Origin: Odiellus spinosus
Taxonomy: Eukaryota; Arthropoda; Arachnida; Opiliones; Phalangiidae
NCBI GenBank assembly: GCA_963920705.1
Contig: OY987237.1
Location: forward strand, 10,508,601-10,572,600
Direction: 5' to 3'
Length of the DNA: 64,000 nt
Below are positions 11,363 through 24,179 of this stretch, one piece after another. Below the pieces are notes generated by a model. That model was not told the DNA's origin. It was given only the letters and a program-made list of their open reading frames with translations, and ran no database searches. Within the stretch, counting starts at the first letter, position 1; the number at the start of each line of letters is the position of its first letter. The translations under genes were made by a program, and so were the position numbers.

Positions 11363-14178
11363 TAGGCCTAATCTTAAAACTGTTGTCACATCCTCACATA
11401 AAGGTCATGATATGGGTCACATTAGTCTATTATAATGTCAATTATAGGCGAAACACACATGCTCATGATCTTCAAAGTTTCCCAAACATATAAAAATGTG
11501 GAAAACGTTGAACAACTGACGGGAAGATTATTTTACATTGTTCAATTCCAAACGGATACAAATAAAAAGAACTAACTTTTATAGGTTCATCAGTTGAGAA
11601 ATGTACCGAAATTTTCTTACTAGAGGTAAACTTTGCCCGTTTAGTAAAAACTCGAAATATTTTAGTCAAACAAATTTCCACGAAGTCATTTGTTTTGAGC
11701 GATTTTACGTGCGGACAAGCCCGAGGGGTCCTTATAGTCGTTAGGCTTAGAGAAAGCCGGAGCCCCACGAAAATAACGGAGCTCTGGAAAAGATAATTCC
11801 AGGCTACTTTTGACAAACGATACATTTTTAACGGGTTTATACGTTAAGGAGAGGAAGAAGAAGAACAAGAAAAAACGCGCATTCTCAAGAACAAGAAGAA
11901 AATGCAAGAACACACACCCCGCCACTCCGGCACGCTTAATAGAATTTTATGTCAGCCCCTTCTTATCATAAACTGGAAGAAACCCTTTCTTACTTAAGAT
12001 GCCTTTACACATGCGTTTAATCACTGATAGAACGTTCAAAAATGAATGCCAAAAGCTGATTTACATATCGAAAGATATTCAGTGTGGGTTTAAAGGCGAT
12101 AAAATCTGCGAAACCAATTTCATAGATTAGTTTTATTTCTGGGCTCAAGATTTTCGTTAATGACAATTAAAAGATTTAACATAAAATAAAGAACAACTTA
12201 AGATTTTAATGCAAAAATGTTAAGACTAAAGAATGACTAAAGATTAAAATAATGAGAAATATCTTGTTCAAACGCCAACCTCTTATATGTTTTGAATTAT
12301 ACTTGTCATATTACATTACTTTATAGAGCCAATAACTTTAAAGAATTCCCATCTAAGCTAGGTTATCTAGCCATCTTTGACACGCATTGCAAATGTTAAG
12401 GCACCTTTGCGCTTCTTCAAGAGGCGTACGCATAATGCAGAGAGGCAAAAAAAGAAAAAAAAATGAAAAATTCAAACTTCTCTTTTTGTTTCCGGGTTTG
12501 AATTTTTTTTACGTTTTATAAGTTTAGAGACGTTGAAAAACGAACGGTAGAAATATGAAAACCTAAACCCAGTGATGCATAACGCAAACCGTATTTTTTC
12601 CTGCAACTTTCTATTGGGGGGTCAAAGGCGTGAAACTATAGGTAAGTTTTCACTGAGAAAAATACGTTTTAAAAATTGTACCAATTGCTAGTACAGGAAT
12701 GGTTTGAATCACTTGTATGTTATCGAGAGTATACACGCTCTTTTTCTACGTAGCTAACGAGGTGAATGTTCAACTACGTTGTTAAAAATTCATTATATTA
12801 ACTGGATTGAAAGAATGTGTTTGCTCGAAGGATTCCTCAAAAAAATTCTCATTAAATATAAAAACTTAAATAATGCTGGATATATTATTGAATACGTTTA
12901 ATTATTTAGCTGTTTTTTTTTAAGAAAAACAAAGCTCTTGAAAAAAAAATTGATTTTATCATTGAATATACGTTTATTAATGTACGGACACGATTAATTT
13001 CGTAACTCTTAAACGGCGCACCGTACGACAAAACGTCATAGAACATTTTCGTCTTAAAATGTCCCATAGAACCCTATAGCTCGGTCCTACCACTTCGAAA
13101 CACACTGTATATTTACTTGAAAATCAAATTACCCTATCTTTGCGCGTCATGTCTACACGCTACCTGAAACTGTAATAGACTTCCCGTTTAAGTTCTTACT
13201 TTCCAACTAAAAGCCAATTTAGTCTGGCGTTCTTAACCAGTGAAAAATCAACTTCAATGCTTTAAGTTCGTCGGCGTGAAAAGGTTGCATGCAAAAGAAG
13301 AAATATCTATAAAGGCATATAGTGATAGCGCGTAATCTAGTATCCGAATCTAAATGACGTAAAAATGTTACAATAAATTACCGCTAGGGGGATCTAAAAA
13401 GGAGGGGAAGGGGGGAAAAGGTCTCCGAGTGGCGAGTAACGCGTAAGCGAGAAGAACTTGATGGAATAACATCGATTTTCTAGGTTTTAGAAGCCCAAAA
13501 AGGAGGAAAATATATACAGTATTCGTCCAGTATACTTGGTGGATAGAAACAGTGATCAATCTTACGTGAGAAAAAAAAAAAAGACTTTCCCTCCCACTCG
13601 CTACTACTCTACTAGTTTTTGGTTCCCGCCAAGAAAACAAAAAAGTAAAAGAATATAAAAGCGCGGGAAATTCGATAGCTAGAGCCTTTGATTTGCCAAC
13701 ACGCGCTATCCGTTTAACAAAGACTCCCCTTCAAATTTTAATTAGAAGAAGAACGAAGTTTCTAGACCACATAGTGAGTTCCTTAAATAGGAAGGATATG
13801 TCAAGCAGTTTCAAACATTGCAGCTAGGTGCCAAGAGTTTAAAAAAATCACGACCTTGAATATAATTCGTTTTCTTGATTTATTTTAAATACATTTTAAC
13901 AGCAAGCCTAAATTAGTAGCAACAATAATTTTGAATTATAATAGTTTTCATTTGTATTACAATAATATCTCATAATGAAAAAACTTATGGACCGCCATTT
14001 CATAATTTGACTTTACGCTTAGAAGATAGAAATATGAATCAATCAGGAAATTTACAATTTTATTTGTGGTCATCGGTTTTTAAAACAACGTTTCCCGTTT
14101 CAACGTGTGTCAGAGAAGTTTTTTCTATTAAAAAACTAACCTAACCCTGTCTCATGATAACGCGTATAGAAACTTCCA
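11363..14178. other. Non-coding stretch
   Basis: Low-complexity A/T tracts at about 12450-12500 and 12910-12950, and a pyrimidine/purine-rich segment at 13370-13640. No gene recognised. Confidence 0.5.
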
Positions 14179-14182
14179 TTAA

Positions 14183-14618
14183 AGGGAGGATGCAACCTAA
14201 CAACAAGTGATTTTTTTATCGATTCCTTATTGTTTAAATAGGCCTAATCCACTATTTAAAAAATTTACAAACAAATATTAAACTAGAAATAAATTTAAAA
14301 CTTACCCTGAAAATAGGCTTAGTGGGATTCATGGAGCTCCTGATTTCCTCGCGTGTAAGGTCTAGCGACCAATCGCGCGCGACGTAAGTCTCGTGGAGAT
14401 CTCGCGTGAACGACGGGCCTTTGCTCATTGGTCGCTAGACCTTACACGGACGCGATTCAGGATCTCCATGAATCCCGCTAAGAATATTTTCAAGGTAAGT
14501 TTTAAATTCATTTCTAGTTTAATATTTGTATTGTAAACTTTTTATCGGTGGATTAGGCCTATTTAAACGATAAGGAATCGATAAAAAAAATCACTTGTAA
14601 TTAGGTTGCATTCTCCCT
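14183..14618. mobile_element. Family B MITE, copy 2
   Basis: The best preserved copy: AGGGAGGATGCAACC at the left, the matching complement at the right, and exact TTAA on both sides (14179-14182 and 14619-14622). Same loop orientation as copy 1. Confidence 0.9.
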
Positions 14619-14996
14619 TTAAAGCGCTCTTATACCTACATACCTAAATGATAAGGTATGTCCCGCACCTTCGCAAAAATTAATGAAATCTAGATACGAA
14701 AATTCAAGCGATTTGCTAGAATTCCGAGGAAGACTCCAATAAAAGCCTATAAAATTTATAAATGCGCTAACACTCCGAATATACCTATATTACTAATGTA
14801 CCAAAACTAAATTATATAAAATCATCACTCATTTACTCTGTAGGGAGAGTTATGGCTGGAATCAAAACGGAAAAACTTAGGCCTGAAATATAATAGAACA
14901 AACTGAAGAGATAAAGGAGTACTTTTACGAGTATACTTTTAGAGACCAGAATATGTTACACTAGGCATACAAGAACAAAACCGCGAGTGGGTGAAG

Positions 14997-15279
14997 CCAA
15001 GGAGGATTAGACAAGGAGAAGAAATGTGGGGACGGCGCGGTTCCTACTCCGTCGGCCTAAACTCCCACTCTGGGAGAACGGGGGTAGAGACGTTTCGTGG
15101 TAAAATGTTGTCGCGTGGGTAAAACGAATCCTTTATGAGACGCGCTAGCTAGCGACCACGTGACAACAGTTTACCTCGAGAATTTCCTATCCCCCCTTTC
15201 CACCCGAGTGGGAGGTTGGCTCTTCTCTCTCTAACTCAACGCAGCCCCACATTTCCTCTCCTTGTCTAATCCTCCTTGG
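14997..15279. mobile_element. Single-copy inverted-repeat element with 5-bp duplication
   Basis: The terminal repeats start CCAAGGAGGATTAGACAAGG and the right end is its complement. TGAAG flanks it at 14992-14996 and 15280-15284. The interior is an imperfect hairpin and is GC-richer than the flanks. A 5-bp duplication is used by Transib, but the ends do not look like CACWATG, so I leave the family open. Confidence 0.7.
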
Positions 15280-15867
15280 TGAAGCGTAGGAATTTTGAGG
15301 CTTAAGTGCCACAAGCCCGCCTTTTTCTAATTGGAGTGTCTAATTAATTAAATACATGTAAAGCGGTTAATGTATATTCAGGACTCTCTAACGGGTGAAC
15401 TACTATAGAAAAATAACAACTAGCACGTCAAGGGAAGGGATACGTTGAGGACACTTAAAAAAGGAGGAATTTCCTTTCTTTACAAATTTAATAAAACCGT
15501 GAACCCTACCTCTCTAGCCAGTGCAGAGCCAACGTTTAATAATAAAGATAATTAATATAAATACAATTATTCAAAATCAGTTTGCAATGCATCGAAAGGC
15601 ATGGCGAAATTACAAATAATATTAAACCGCATAGGATGTAAGCTAGTTCTTGCAAATAATTATTGAACAAGTCAGGCAACAACTCACTTCATTATCGCCG
15701 AAGATTAAAACACACTTTAAAACCCTAGACTGACTCTTTTGTTTTTATAGTTTATACACCTAATATCCAGCAAAAAAGGGGATATCAACCGTTTCCGGGT
15801 ACTGAAATTAATCCGTAAAAGACTTAACGAGACACGGTTTAACAGAGATTAGTATCATAATCACTAA

Positions 15868-16103
15868 AGCTACGGTCACACTAGGATTCAAATCGCCAGG
15901 AATCGTTTCAAGGGTAACGTGATCACGCATTATCTTTATAAACTGATTTATTGTAGCTTAACCTGTATGAAACTGGTTCCCGAAGCAGTTTCGAAAAATC
16001 GAATCAAATCGACTCGAGAAAAGACGGTTTCCTGTTCACACGACTCCAGCGAAACGTTTTGAAACGGCTTAAATCGATTCAAAGGTCTAGTACGAACGCA
16101 GCT
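15868..16103. mobile_element. PIF/Harbinger-like MITE (236 bp)
   Basis: The left end AGCTACGGTCACACTAG matches the complement of the right end (AGCTGCGTTCGTACTAG). TAA lies on both sides (15865-15867 and 16104-16106). Inner segments GATTCAAATCG and CGATTCAAAGG are also inverted. A half copy appears at 42932-43003. Confidence 0.65.
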
Positions 16104-16106
16104 TAA

Positions 16107-18861
16107 GTAGATTCAACTGTAATCACGCAACTATTATTATTCGTCCGCTTTATGATCGGTATTAATTTTGGATTCCCTAACCCTTTATGTTGCATACTGA
16201 TATACCAATGACGGTGACTAAATTCCTCAGTCAAATAAAGTTGAATGTTAGTTCAAAAACCAAGTATTGTACTGTACACCCAGCTAATAGTAGTTTAACC
16301 CTATTATAATCATGTCTAAGAGACCGTTTACGTATACTATTTTTATCCGTACGAGATTTAATATTGCTTATCCCCACGATTTAGCATTGATTATTTTGAA
16401 AACTAAACTAAATTAAACAAGAGTATATAGACAGCAAATTTTCCTAATCACTTTTCGCAAGACACTCGGCTCCTTCTGACTGTTCCCCCTTCGTTTCTGA
16501 AAACTCCCCAAGACGAAAGAGATAAGTTTATATAGGAAGAGGACGAGGGAATTGGACCCTACAGCTACGATTCACTCCTAAAGCGTAGAACATATATAGG
16601 CAGGGAGTAATACGCTTGTCTAGACTTTTACTAACTCGTTCTTGAAGCGTGATTGGTGCTAGGAGAGCCAAGGGTCTCGTCCATCATTTTGCCTAAAGAG
16701 AGAGCAACTTTCAAGGTACCTCGACAACTGAGAGGATCGGAAAAAAAAGGAGATAAGGCTGAAATACCATATGTAACGCAATGAAACCAAATACCGGGAA
16801 TGTACAAAGATAATGATGTCACGTTTCCAAAGTCATTATTTTTGAAGATTATACAATTACTATCACCATTTTACTTTCTCACACGGGTTGAGTGACAATT
16901 ATATAGCGCTTTCAGTTGATTTTCGTGCTTTCAGGGAAGTCATAAAGGGGGGTTAATTATTTTCAGTAGGTTAAAAACGCGTCCAAACCAGGGTTGCAAA
17001 AAGCTAGTGGATTTTATGGGATTACTCCAGACTTTTTATTTCGTTTCCGATTTTACGTGAAGCTAGATTTCATTTGTACAGTCCACATACAATAAGTCTC
17101 TCACTTAATCCTGCTACGATTGGCCTTTGCGATTTAGGAAGTTACAGTCTATCCGTGACCCTTAATATAAAAAGGCCTAAGATAAAGAGATATATTCACG
17201 TGAACGCGAAATAATTTCATGTCTTGCCCTTGTGAAGGTACCTTGAAGCAGGACGGAATATTTCAAGGAGAAATAAATAGGAGGCCGAGTTGGATAAGCG
17301 GGTAGAAGGTGGGGATGAAATCCTTTTGTTTGTTTAACAATATCTTTAAACAAATTATCTCTGGCAGATATTCTGTATGAATTCACGGCGGGACAAAGGA
17401 TATCTTTCTCTTCGGTAAACTCGGGCGACTTCGGCGCGTATCGGCGAGGGCCCTTCCTTTTCAATTATCATTCGGCTAAAATCTATATAATCGTCCCTTT
17501 GAATAACTAAAGTTAGTAGTGTCACTAAAGCCAAAGCGAGTTCGCCGAGCCCGAGAAATATATTTACGCGAGAACGCCACCGACTTATTATATAGAAGGT
17601 TTCAAAATTTAACAATGCCGCGCGAGTTTTCCAGGAAGTTTCAACAGGAATGATGATGCTATGTTGCGCTGAAGTTATCATTAAGATAAATAATGGCCGC
17701 GTTCAGCGACGAATACTACCGAAGCCTGTCGCGTTGCTGAATGTTCCTTATTTTTTGCTAAACCCAAATGATACTAGTCCTCGTCGAGCCAATCGCTTTG
17801 ATATGTACCAAAGATTGAAAGGGAAGTGAACCTATTCGTTCAGCGACTTCGGTAGCTTTCCCGCTTAGTCTTAGATAAGTCTGGGGTTGTACATACAGTT
17901 TATTAATTTATAATAAAGGTGATTACGAAAATATGATTTCACGAAGTGAAAAGGTCAGTGTGACTGTAGAAGCCAAGATACCGGAGTTACATTCCCAACG
18001 GAACTAGGCTAGAGATATTTTTGGTTCTTAATTTTTAATGAGCATTAATTATTAATTGATGTATCAAAATTGTTAAATTTGTTTCTTCCAAATTCAATAA
18101 ATAAATATTTCAATAATTTGCCACTTTTTAAATTTATTTAGAATTATCGCACGTTCGTGAAAATCAACTCAATAACACTTTCGGTGCCAAAACTTTGAAA
18201 TGAATTGAACTATATACTTTAGTTAAGGGAATTTTAAGAAATATAGCGAAAAATGTAGCGGACGAATACACGATGATAAACCTCAAATGAAACAAAAATA
18301 GTCAATGAGAACTTCACTCGATCACGAGTGCTGGGGAGTACGTCAATAGAGTAAAGATCATGAGACGTTGGGTATAGCCTGTAGGAGGTGTAACACAATA
18401 TCCCTTTTCATAAACCGAACTGCCTTTCACTCATAGGAACACGGGCTGACACTTCATGCGCGATAAAAGGGTGGTGTGAAAGTACATACTTAGATACAAG
18501 ACTATTATCACCTATCTGCAAAGGATAAGTCTAATTTAAAATGGCAATATTGATAAACAAGACATTCTAGTTAAATTCAATGAGAGCTTCCAAAATTTTA
18601 TTATGAAAGTTATATAGCTAAGCCTAAATACGTTTCGAAGACTGAGAAAAATATCGTATAAAAATTGCGAGAGAATCAATTTGACTCAAAGTTTAAAGAC
18701 GAACTCTCATTGGCATCAGCAATTGTCTTATTCGGAAAAAAAAATTTAAACTTACATCTAGCCTAATTTTGCAGTAACCATAAATTACTACGAAGCCCTT
18801 AGCCTTGAGCAAGTTTTGATAACGTTCACAGCCATGTTTAAAGAGTTCTCCTTTATTTCAG
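16107..18861. other. Stretch without a supported gene
   Basis: A GC-richer patch at 17100-17880 contains overlapping minus-strand frames (up to 108 codons, 17355-17681) with one hydrophobic segment, but no family is recognisable. Similar CAGCGAC and TACCGAAG words occur at 17705-17730, with CGGTAGC near 17850, forming a weak inverted repeat. Confidence 0.4.
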
Positions 18862-19096
18862 AAGCAACGAGTCCAAGTTCGAGGATGAAAAAGGAACACC
18901 CGTTTATGCCAAGCATCTGCCAAATTTTTGTCTTACGAAGGGAATTCAAGGCCATTAAGCCGCGGACTTGAAAAATCTCAACATTTCACAAACATCTCGA
19001 CGAACAGAAAAAGGGCCAGAGACTAACTGCTCCGAGGGGCTTCCCGAATGGAATGTGACCATGAAACTAGGGTCGTATGAAAATAAGTTGTATTAG
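18862..19096 (+). other. Candidate terminal exon with an in-frame TAA
   Basis: A good acceptor (CCTTTATTTCAG) precedes 31 codons beginning SNESKFEDEKGTPVYAKH up to TAA 18956-18958. The same frame then stays open for 45 more codons to TAG 19094-19096. Either the first stop is real and this is a last exon, or it is a decayed gene piece. The length alone is not significant in this base composition and I recognise no family. Confidence 0.2.
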
Positions 19097-19656
19097 CTCC
19101 TCGCTCCACCAACGAAACGTCCTTAGTGAGACACATATTGGAGATCGATCCATAAATATTACCCGCTTTGGCATAATTGAAAATTATCCATTTTACCCTT
19201 CTTCGTTCTCAATTTAGGCATTTATTGATCTCTTCTTAAGGCTTTCAGTGATTATCTTGAAGGCAAAAATTAAAATCGAGAAGGAGACGGTGGAGACCTG
19301 TACTTTAAACATATACCACCCTGTTCCAAGCGCGTGCGGTTAAAGTATAGATTGGAAAAGGTATATGGTTGAGAAACCTCGTGTTTTAACGACTATAGTT
19401 TGCATGAGAGCTAGCCTTTTAGAATATACGCAGCATTGTAGTTCAGTATTATAATTTAAACATAAGAATGTATTACGAGAGTGATCCGATTATACGCTTG
19501 CGGTGGGCCTTGTGCATTACGTGGTTCGCGATAATTGGATGAATGTAATTCCCCAAGAATTTTAGGTGTAGTATCAAAGACCTTTCACACAAGAAATAAT
19601 TTAAAGAAGCTTAAAAGTAGAAAAGACCTCGGAGTTAGGAGGCGCTAAAGGCTTAA

Positions 19657-20083
19657 AGGGAGAATGCAACCTGATTTTTTTAATCGATTCCCCATCCTTT
19701 AAATAGCCCTAAACCACTGGTGAAAAGATTTACGAACAAATATTAAACTAGAAATAAATTTAAAACTTACCAGGAAAATAGGCTTAGCGGGATTCATGGA
19801 GATCTTAATTTATTCGTGTAGAAGGTCTAGCGACCAATCGATCTTGATTGTAAGTCTCGTGGAGATCTCGCGTGAACGACGGGCCTTTGCTCATTGCTCG
19901 CTAGACCTAAAACGGAGGCAATTCAGGATCTCCATGAATCCGGCTAAGCCTATTTTCAGGGTAAGTTTTAAATTTATTTCTAGTTAAATATTTGTTTTAC
20001 AAACTTATTGTTGGTGGATAAGGCCTATTTAAACGATAAGGAATCGATAAAAAAATCATTTGTTATTAGGTTGCATTCTGCCT
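19657..20083. mobile_element. Family B MITE, copy 3
   Basis: TTAA lies on both sides (19653-19656 and 20084-20087). The left end is AGGGAGAATGCAACC and the right end has one change (CTGCCT). Part of the left arm is deleted after GCAACC. Loop orientation is as in copies 1 and 2. Confidence 0.88.
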
Positions 20084-20087
20084 TTAA

Positions 20088-22757
20088 AGTTAGAAAAGTA
20101 CTCAAATTGGAATTAACCAAAGTAGGAATAAGGCTAATTATAAACCCTTTCTATGAATCGGTTGTGTTGGAATAATTGTAGTAGATGAGATTCGATTAAG
20201 ACGAGCAATGAAAAACAGTCACTAATAGAACTGGCCTAAGAAGAAATATGACTAAAAACCCTTTCTAGCAGTTTGTGCTCCAGGTTTGTATGAACCTTAC
20301 ATTTTCTTCCCACTATGTTGTTTTAAATTTTAGGACTCCGCCAAGAGATATATAGTCTATGCATCTCTATTTTAATAATTTTCTCTTGTATCCTCTTTTA
20401 ATTAACTCCTGAAACTGTTAATATAAGCTCGTCCCTGACTTAGAAGGAATTTTGAGCTAATAAATATGCATTCTATCATATATTCGAAATGGCGTACCTT
20501 AGAAAAGGCAATATGAAGCCAAAACCTCAAATAAAAATACGTCACTCATAAGTTGAACTAGCAACGCGTTAAACTTCCGAGATAACATCAAAATTAGGTT
20601 TTTAATATTTTTCCTTTCATCCCAAATGGGGAGTGAAAATAAAAGAAGAAAAATGGCGAAAAAATGGCAGGGTAAATTTTGGGTGTAGCCCTAACGAGAT
20701 TATAGTTTTAATTACCCGTGATTGAAGGCCGCCATAAACGGTGGCGTGACCAATAATACTTAATAAGAAATTCTATTTCCTCATCCACCCCCTTCTTTAT
20801 TCCTCTCACTAGCTGCGTTGGACTAACAAAAAAACATACTAGATGAACACCGCGAAACTCGGAAACTGCCAATTTAGTGCAGACTATACAGTTTCCCCAA
20901 AATCCCCTCTTTTAAAGTACGAGTCTTACGAAATACAATAAAACTAACTGAAAATTTTAGTATAACCGTATTTACTTTTGTGTTTATATTAAAAAGTACC
21001 ATAAGCGACACATTTTAAAATGACAAGATCATAAATAAACAAAGGTCTAAATCATATTTAACCGAGGTTTAATTGAACTGAGAAGGCGAAGTACGTAAAC
21101 TTAAGTTAAACATGATTAAACCGGCTAATTACGCCTCGTCTGAAGAGGGTATAAGGGTCACGTTTTTTGTTTAAAGCGTCGATATTATATAAAGAAATAA
21201 AGGACTAAATTAACGATTGTTCACTACAGTCTTGCCCTTTAACGTAAGCCATCGATGTTAGTAGGCTTAGTAGGTAGCACGTGTGCAAGATTAGAGTCCT
21301 TACACGAACTTTAAGCTCAATTAATGAATGCGCGTTAGGGATGAAAGCGAAAAATGGTACGAGAGCGATTGGGAAATCACCCGCACTCGAGTCTTCTACT
21401 ACATTGAGCCTCTTCGCGTGGATATAGATTAGTATAGCAAGTGAGTTAAAGCTATAATGGGAGGCCGTACCTCAATGGAGAGATGTTATAGGCCTCGTGG
21501 TCAGTACAAATTTATAGCCTTAGACGTCGTTTTATGGAAAGGAATGCCAGTATAAGTTCTCGGCCATCAGGAGTACAATGACTTCTCTATAATATATTAA
21601 GCCGTAAAACAACGGAAGGACGGGGATTTTAATAATATACTTTAACTATTATATATCGACAATTATCAGAGGTTTATGAGCATTAGTTTGATTTCATGAG
21701 TATAATCAAGCTCGAAATCAATCTTAGATTATTGGTTGTTTAGGAAAAGATATTAATTCATCCGATAAATACATTTTTAATTATTAGAATTCTAGCTACG
21801 CCTATACTTTCCGAAATCTACACCTTATCAGAACGAACATAGGAGTAAAATGTCTTGACAAAAACATGGTGCCTCTAGAAAGGCTAGAGGGATAGGCGCG
21901 CTTGGGGTTTACCCTAGATGCGCAGTTGTGTAGGCGCAAATTATCCCTAATGCTTACTCGATAGGACGCCTACGGAATTAGAATTTTGAAAGGGTATCGT
22001 TAGTTTAAATCGGTCAATCTCGGATAATTCTGGAACAGGAAAGGATGACAGAATAAAAGGTGTGAAAGCCGACTCGAGCCAGTTTTACCATGACGTAAAT
22101 ACTTAAGTTTCCTGACAGAGTTACGCTACTTTTCAAGAAGAAATTATGAGCTTTTGATAATATACGACCAATATAATTTTATCGAGAAAAAATCGAACGA
22201 ATATAAATTAAAAATACACAGTATGTTATTATTTTTCAGTTACCCCTTTTGACAATGGAATTAAACTTTCCCGCTGGCTATTATCCTTGATAAAACTAAT
22301 TATAGGTAAAACTTCTCGGAATCTTTATCCCTTCTCGGGGGGTTATATAGCGTAAAACTTTTGGATTGCTTTTAAAAACTATACAAGGCCAGCGTTCCAT
22401 TTGAAAGCAATCGTTGAGGCCCCGCGTCACGCGCCCTTTAATTTATTGGCGGCAGGGAGCAATTTATTATCCGAAATTGAATCAAACGTTTGTTCCCCTT
22501 GTACTTCTCCTACAGCTATACTATTGCATTATTCCTTCGGAGTCAAGGCGAGAGAAGAGGGGAACGGTTTTGGGTCCGATATCGGATAAAGGGTCAAGCC
22601 ACCTTTTTCTTTCGTTTCCCGGGATAACAGATCTCAAAACCAACCACTCCCTAAATAATAGCCTTCATACAAAGGTTTCTTGTACTTTTTGGGTCACTAA
22701 TCGCGTATTGTTAGTTATATAGTAAATATTGGTTTCAAATATGAGTAACTAATTTTA
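20088..22757. other. Non-coding stretch
   Basis: No recognisable exon, element end or tandem repeat. Overlapping + frames at 22401-22722 are not family-like. Confidence 0.5.
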
Positions 22758-22810
22758 AAACATTATAGAATATACAGTATAATCCCTTCAAAATGTATAG
22801 GATATTATAA

Positions 22811-23590
22811 AATGTCCCTCAAAGTCACAGAATACAATACAATGCCCCTCAAAGTCACAGGATACTATACAATGCCCCTCAAAGTCACAGGATACTATAC
22901 AATGCCCCTCAAAGTCACAGGATACTATACAATGCCCCTCAAAGTCACAGGATACTATACAATGCCCCTCAAAGTCACAGGATACTATACAATGCCCCTC
23001 AAAGTCACAGGATACTATACAATGCCCCTCAAAGTCACAGGATACTATACAATGCCCCTCAAAGTCACAGGATACTATACAATGCCCCTCAAAGTCACAG
23101 GATACTATACAATGCCCCTCAAAGTCACAGGATACTATACAAGGCCCCTCAAAGTCACAGGATACTATACAATGCCCCTCAAAGTCACAGGATACTATAC
23201 AATGCCCCTCAAAGTCACAGGATACTATACAATGCCCCTCAAAGTCACAGGATACTATACAATGCCCCTCAAAGTCACAGGATACTATACAATGCCCCTC
23301 AAAGTCACAGGATACTATACAATGCCCCTCAAAGTCACAGGATACTATACAATGCCCCTCAAAGTCACAGGATACTATACAATGCCCCTCAAAGTCACAG
23401 GATACTATACAATGCCCCTCAAAGTCACAGGATACTATACAATGCCCCTCAAAGTCACAGGATACTATACAATGCCCCTCAAAGTCACAGGATACTATAC
23501 AATGCCCCTCAAAGTCACAGGATACTATACAATGCCCCTCAAAGTCACAAGATACTATACAATTATCCTCAAAGTCACAAGATACTATAC
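22811..23590. repeat. 30-bp minisatellite, 26 units
   Basis: The unit CCCCTCAAAGTCACAGGATA plus CTATACAATG is repeated with almost no variation (first and last units diverged; one AAGG variant at 23141). Because 30 divides by three, a frame with a decapeptide repeat (MPLKVTGYYT) stays open for 275 codons. It is best read as a by-product: no splice or start context, and the rest of the array shows no codon-type conservation. Confidence 0.97.
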
Positions 23591-23592
23591 AC

Positions 23593-24144
23593 GTTATAAA
23601 ATCCCCTCAAAGTCACGTTATAAAATCCCCTCAAAGTAACGTTATAAAATCCCCTCAAAGTCACGTTATAAAATCCCCTCAAAGTCACGTTATAAAATCC
23701 CCTCAAAGTCACGTTATAAAATCCCCTCAAAGTCACGTTATAAAATCCCCTCAAAGTCACGTTATAAAATCCCCTCAAAGTCACGTTATAAAATCCCCTC
23801 AAAGTCACGTTATAAAATCCCCTCAAAGTCACGTTATAAAATCCCCTCAAAGTCACGTTATAAAATCCCCTCAAAGTCACGTTATAAAATCCCCTCAAAG
23901 TCACGTTATAAAATCCCCTCAAAGTCACGTTATAAAATCCCCTCAAAGTCACGTTATAAAATCCCCTCAAAGTCACGTTATAAAATCCCCTCAAAGTCAC
24001 GTTATAAAATCCCCTCAAAGTCACGTTATAAAATCCCCTCAAAGTCACGTTATAAAATCCCCTCAAAGTCACGTTATAAAATCCCCTCAAAGTCACGTTA
24101 TAAAATCCCCTCAAAGTCACGTTATAAAATCCCTTCAAAGTCAC
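23593..24144. repeat. 24-bp minisatellite, exactly 23 units
   Basis: The unit GTTATAAAATCCCCTCAAAG plus TCAC shares the 14-mer CCCCTCAAAGTCAC with the neighbouring 30-bp array. It is nearly invariant (one AGTAAC variant, last unit CCCTTC). A minus-strand frame with an octapeptide repeat (VTLRGFYN) results from the unit length. Confidence 0.97.
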
Positions 24145-24179
24145 TGGATATTATCACCTCAAAATTGTTGGATAATATA

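Noticed and set aside
17355-17681. 108-codon minus frame with a hydrophobic segment
   Set aside because: No family signature, overlapping open frames, and no plausible splice partners; length is within what a GC-richer patch gives by chance.
22812-23639. 275-codon frame as a repetitive structural protein
   Set aside because: The frame exists only because the 30-bp unit divides by three. No promoter, signal peptide, splice sites or codon-biased variation, and the neighbouring related array is open on the other strand.
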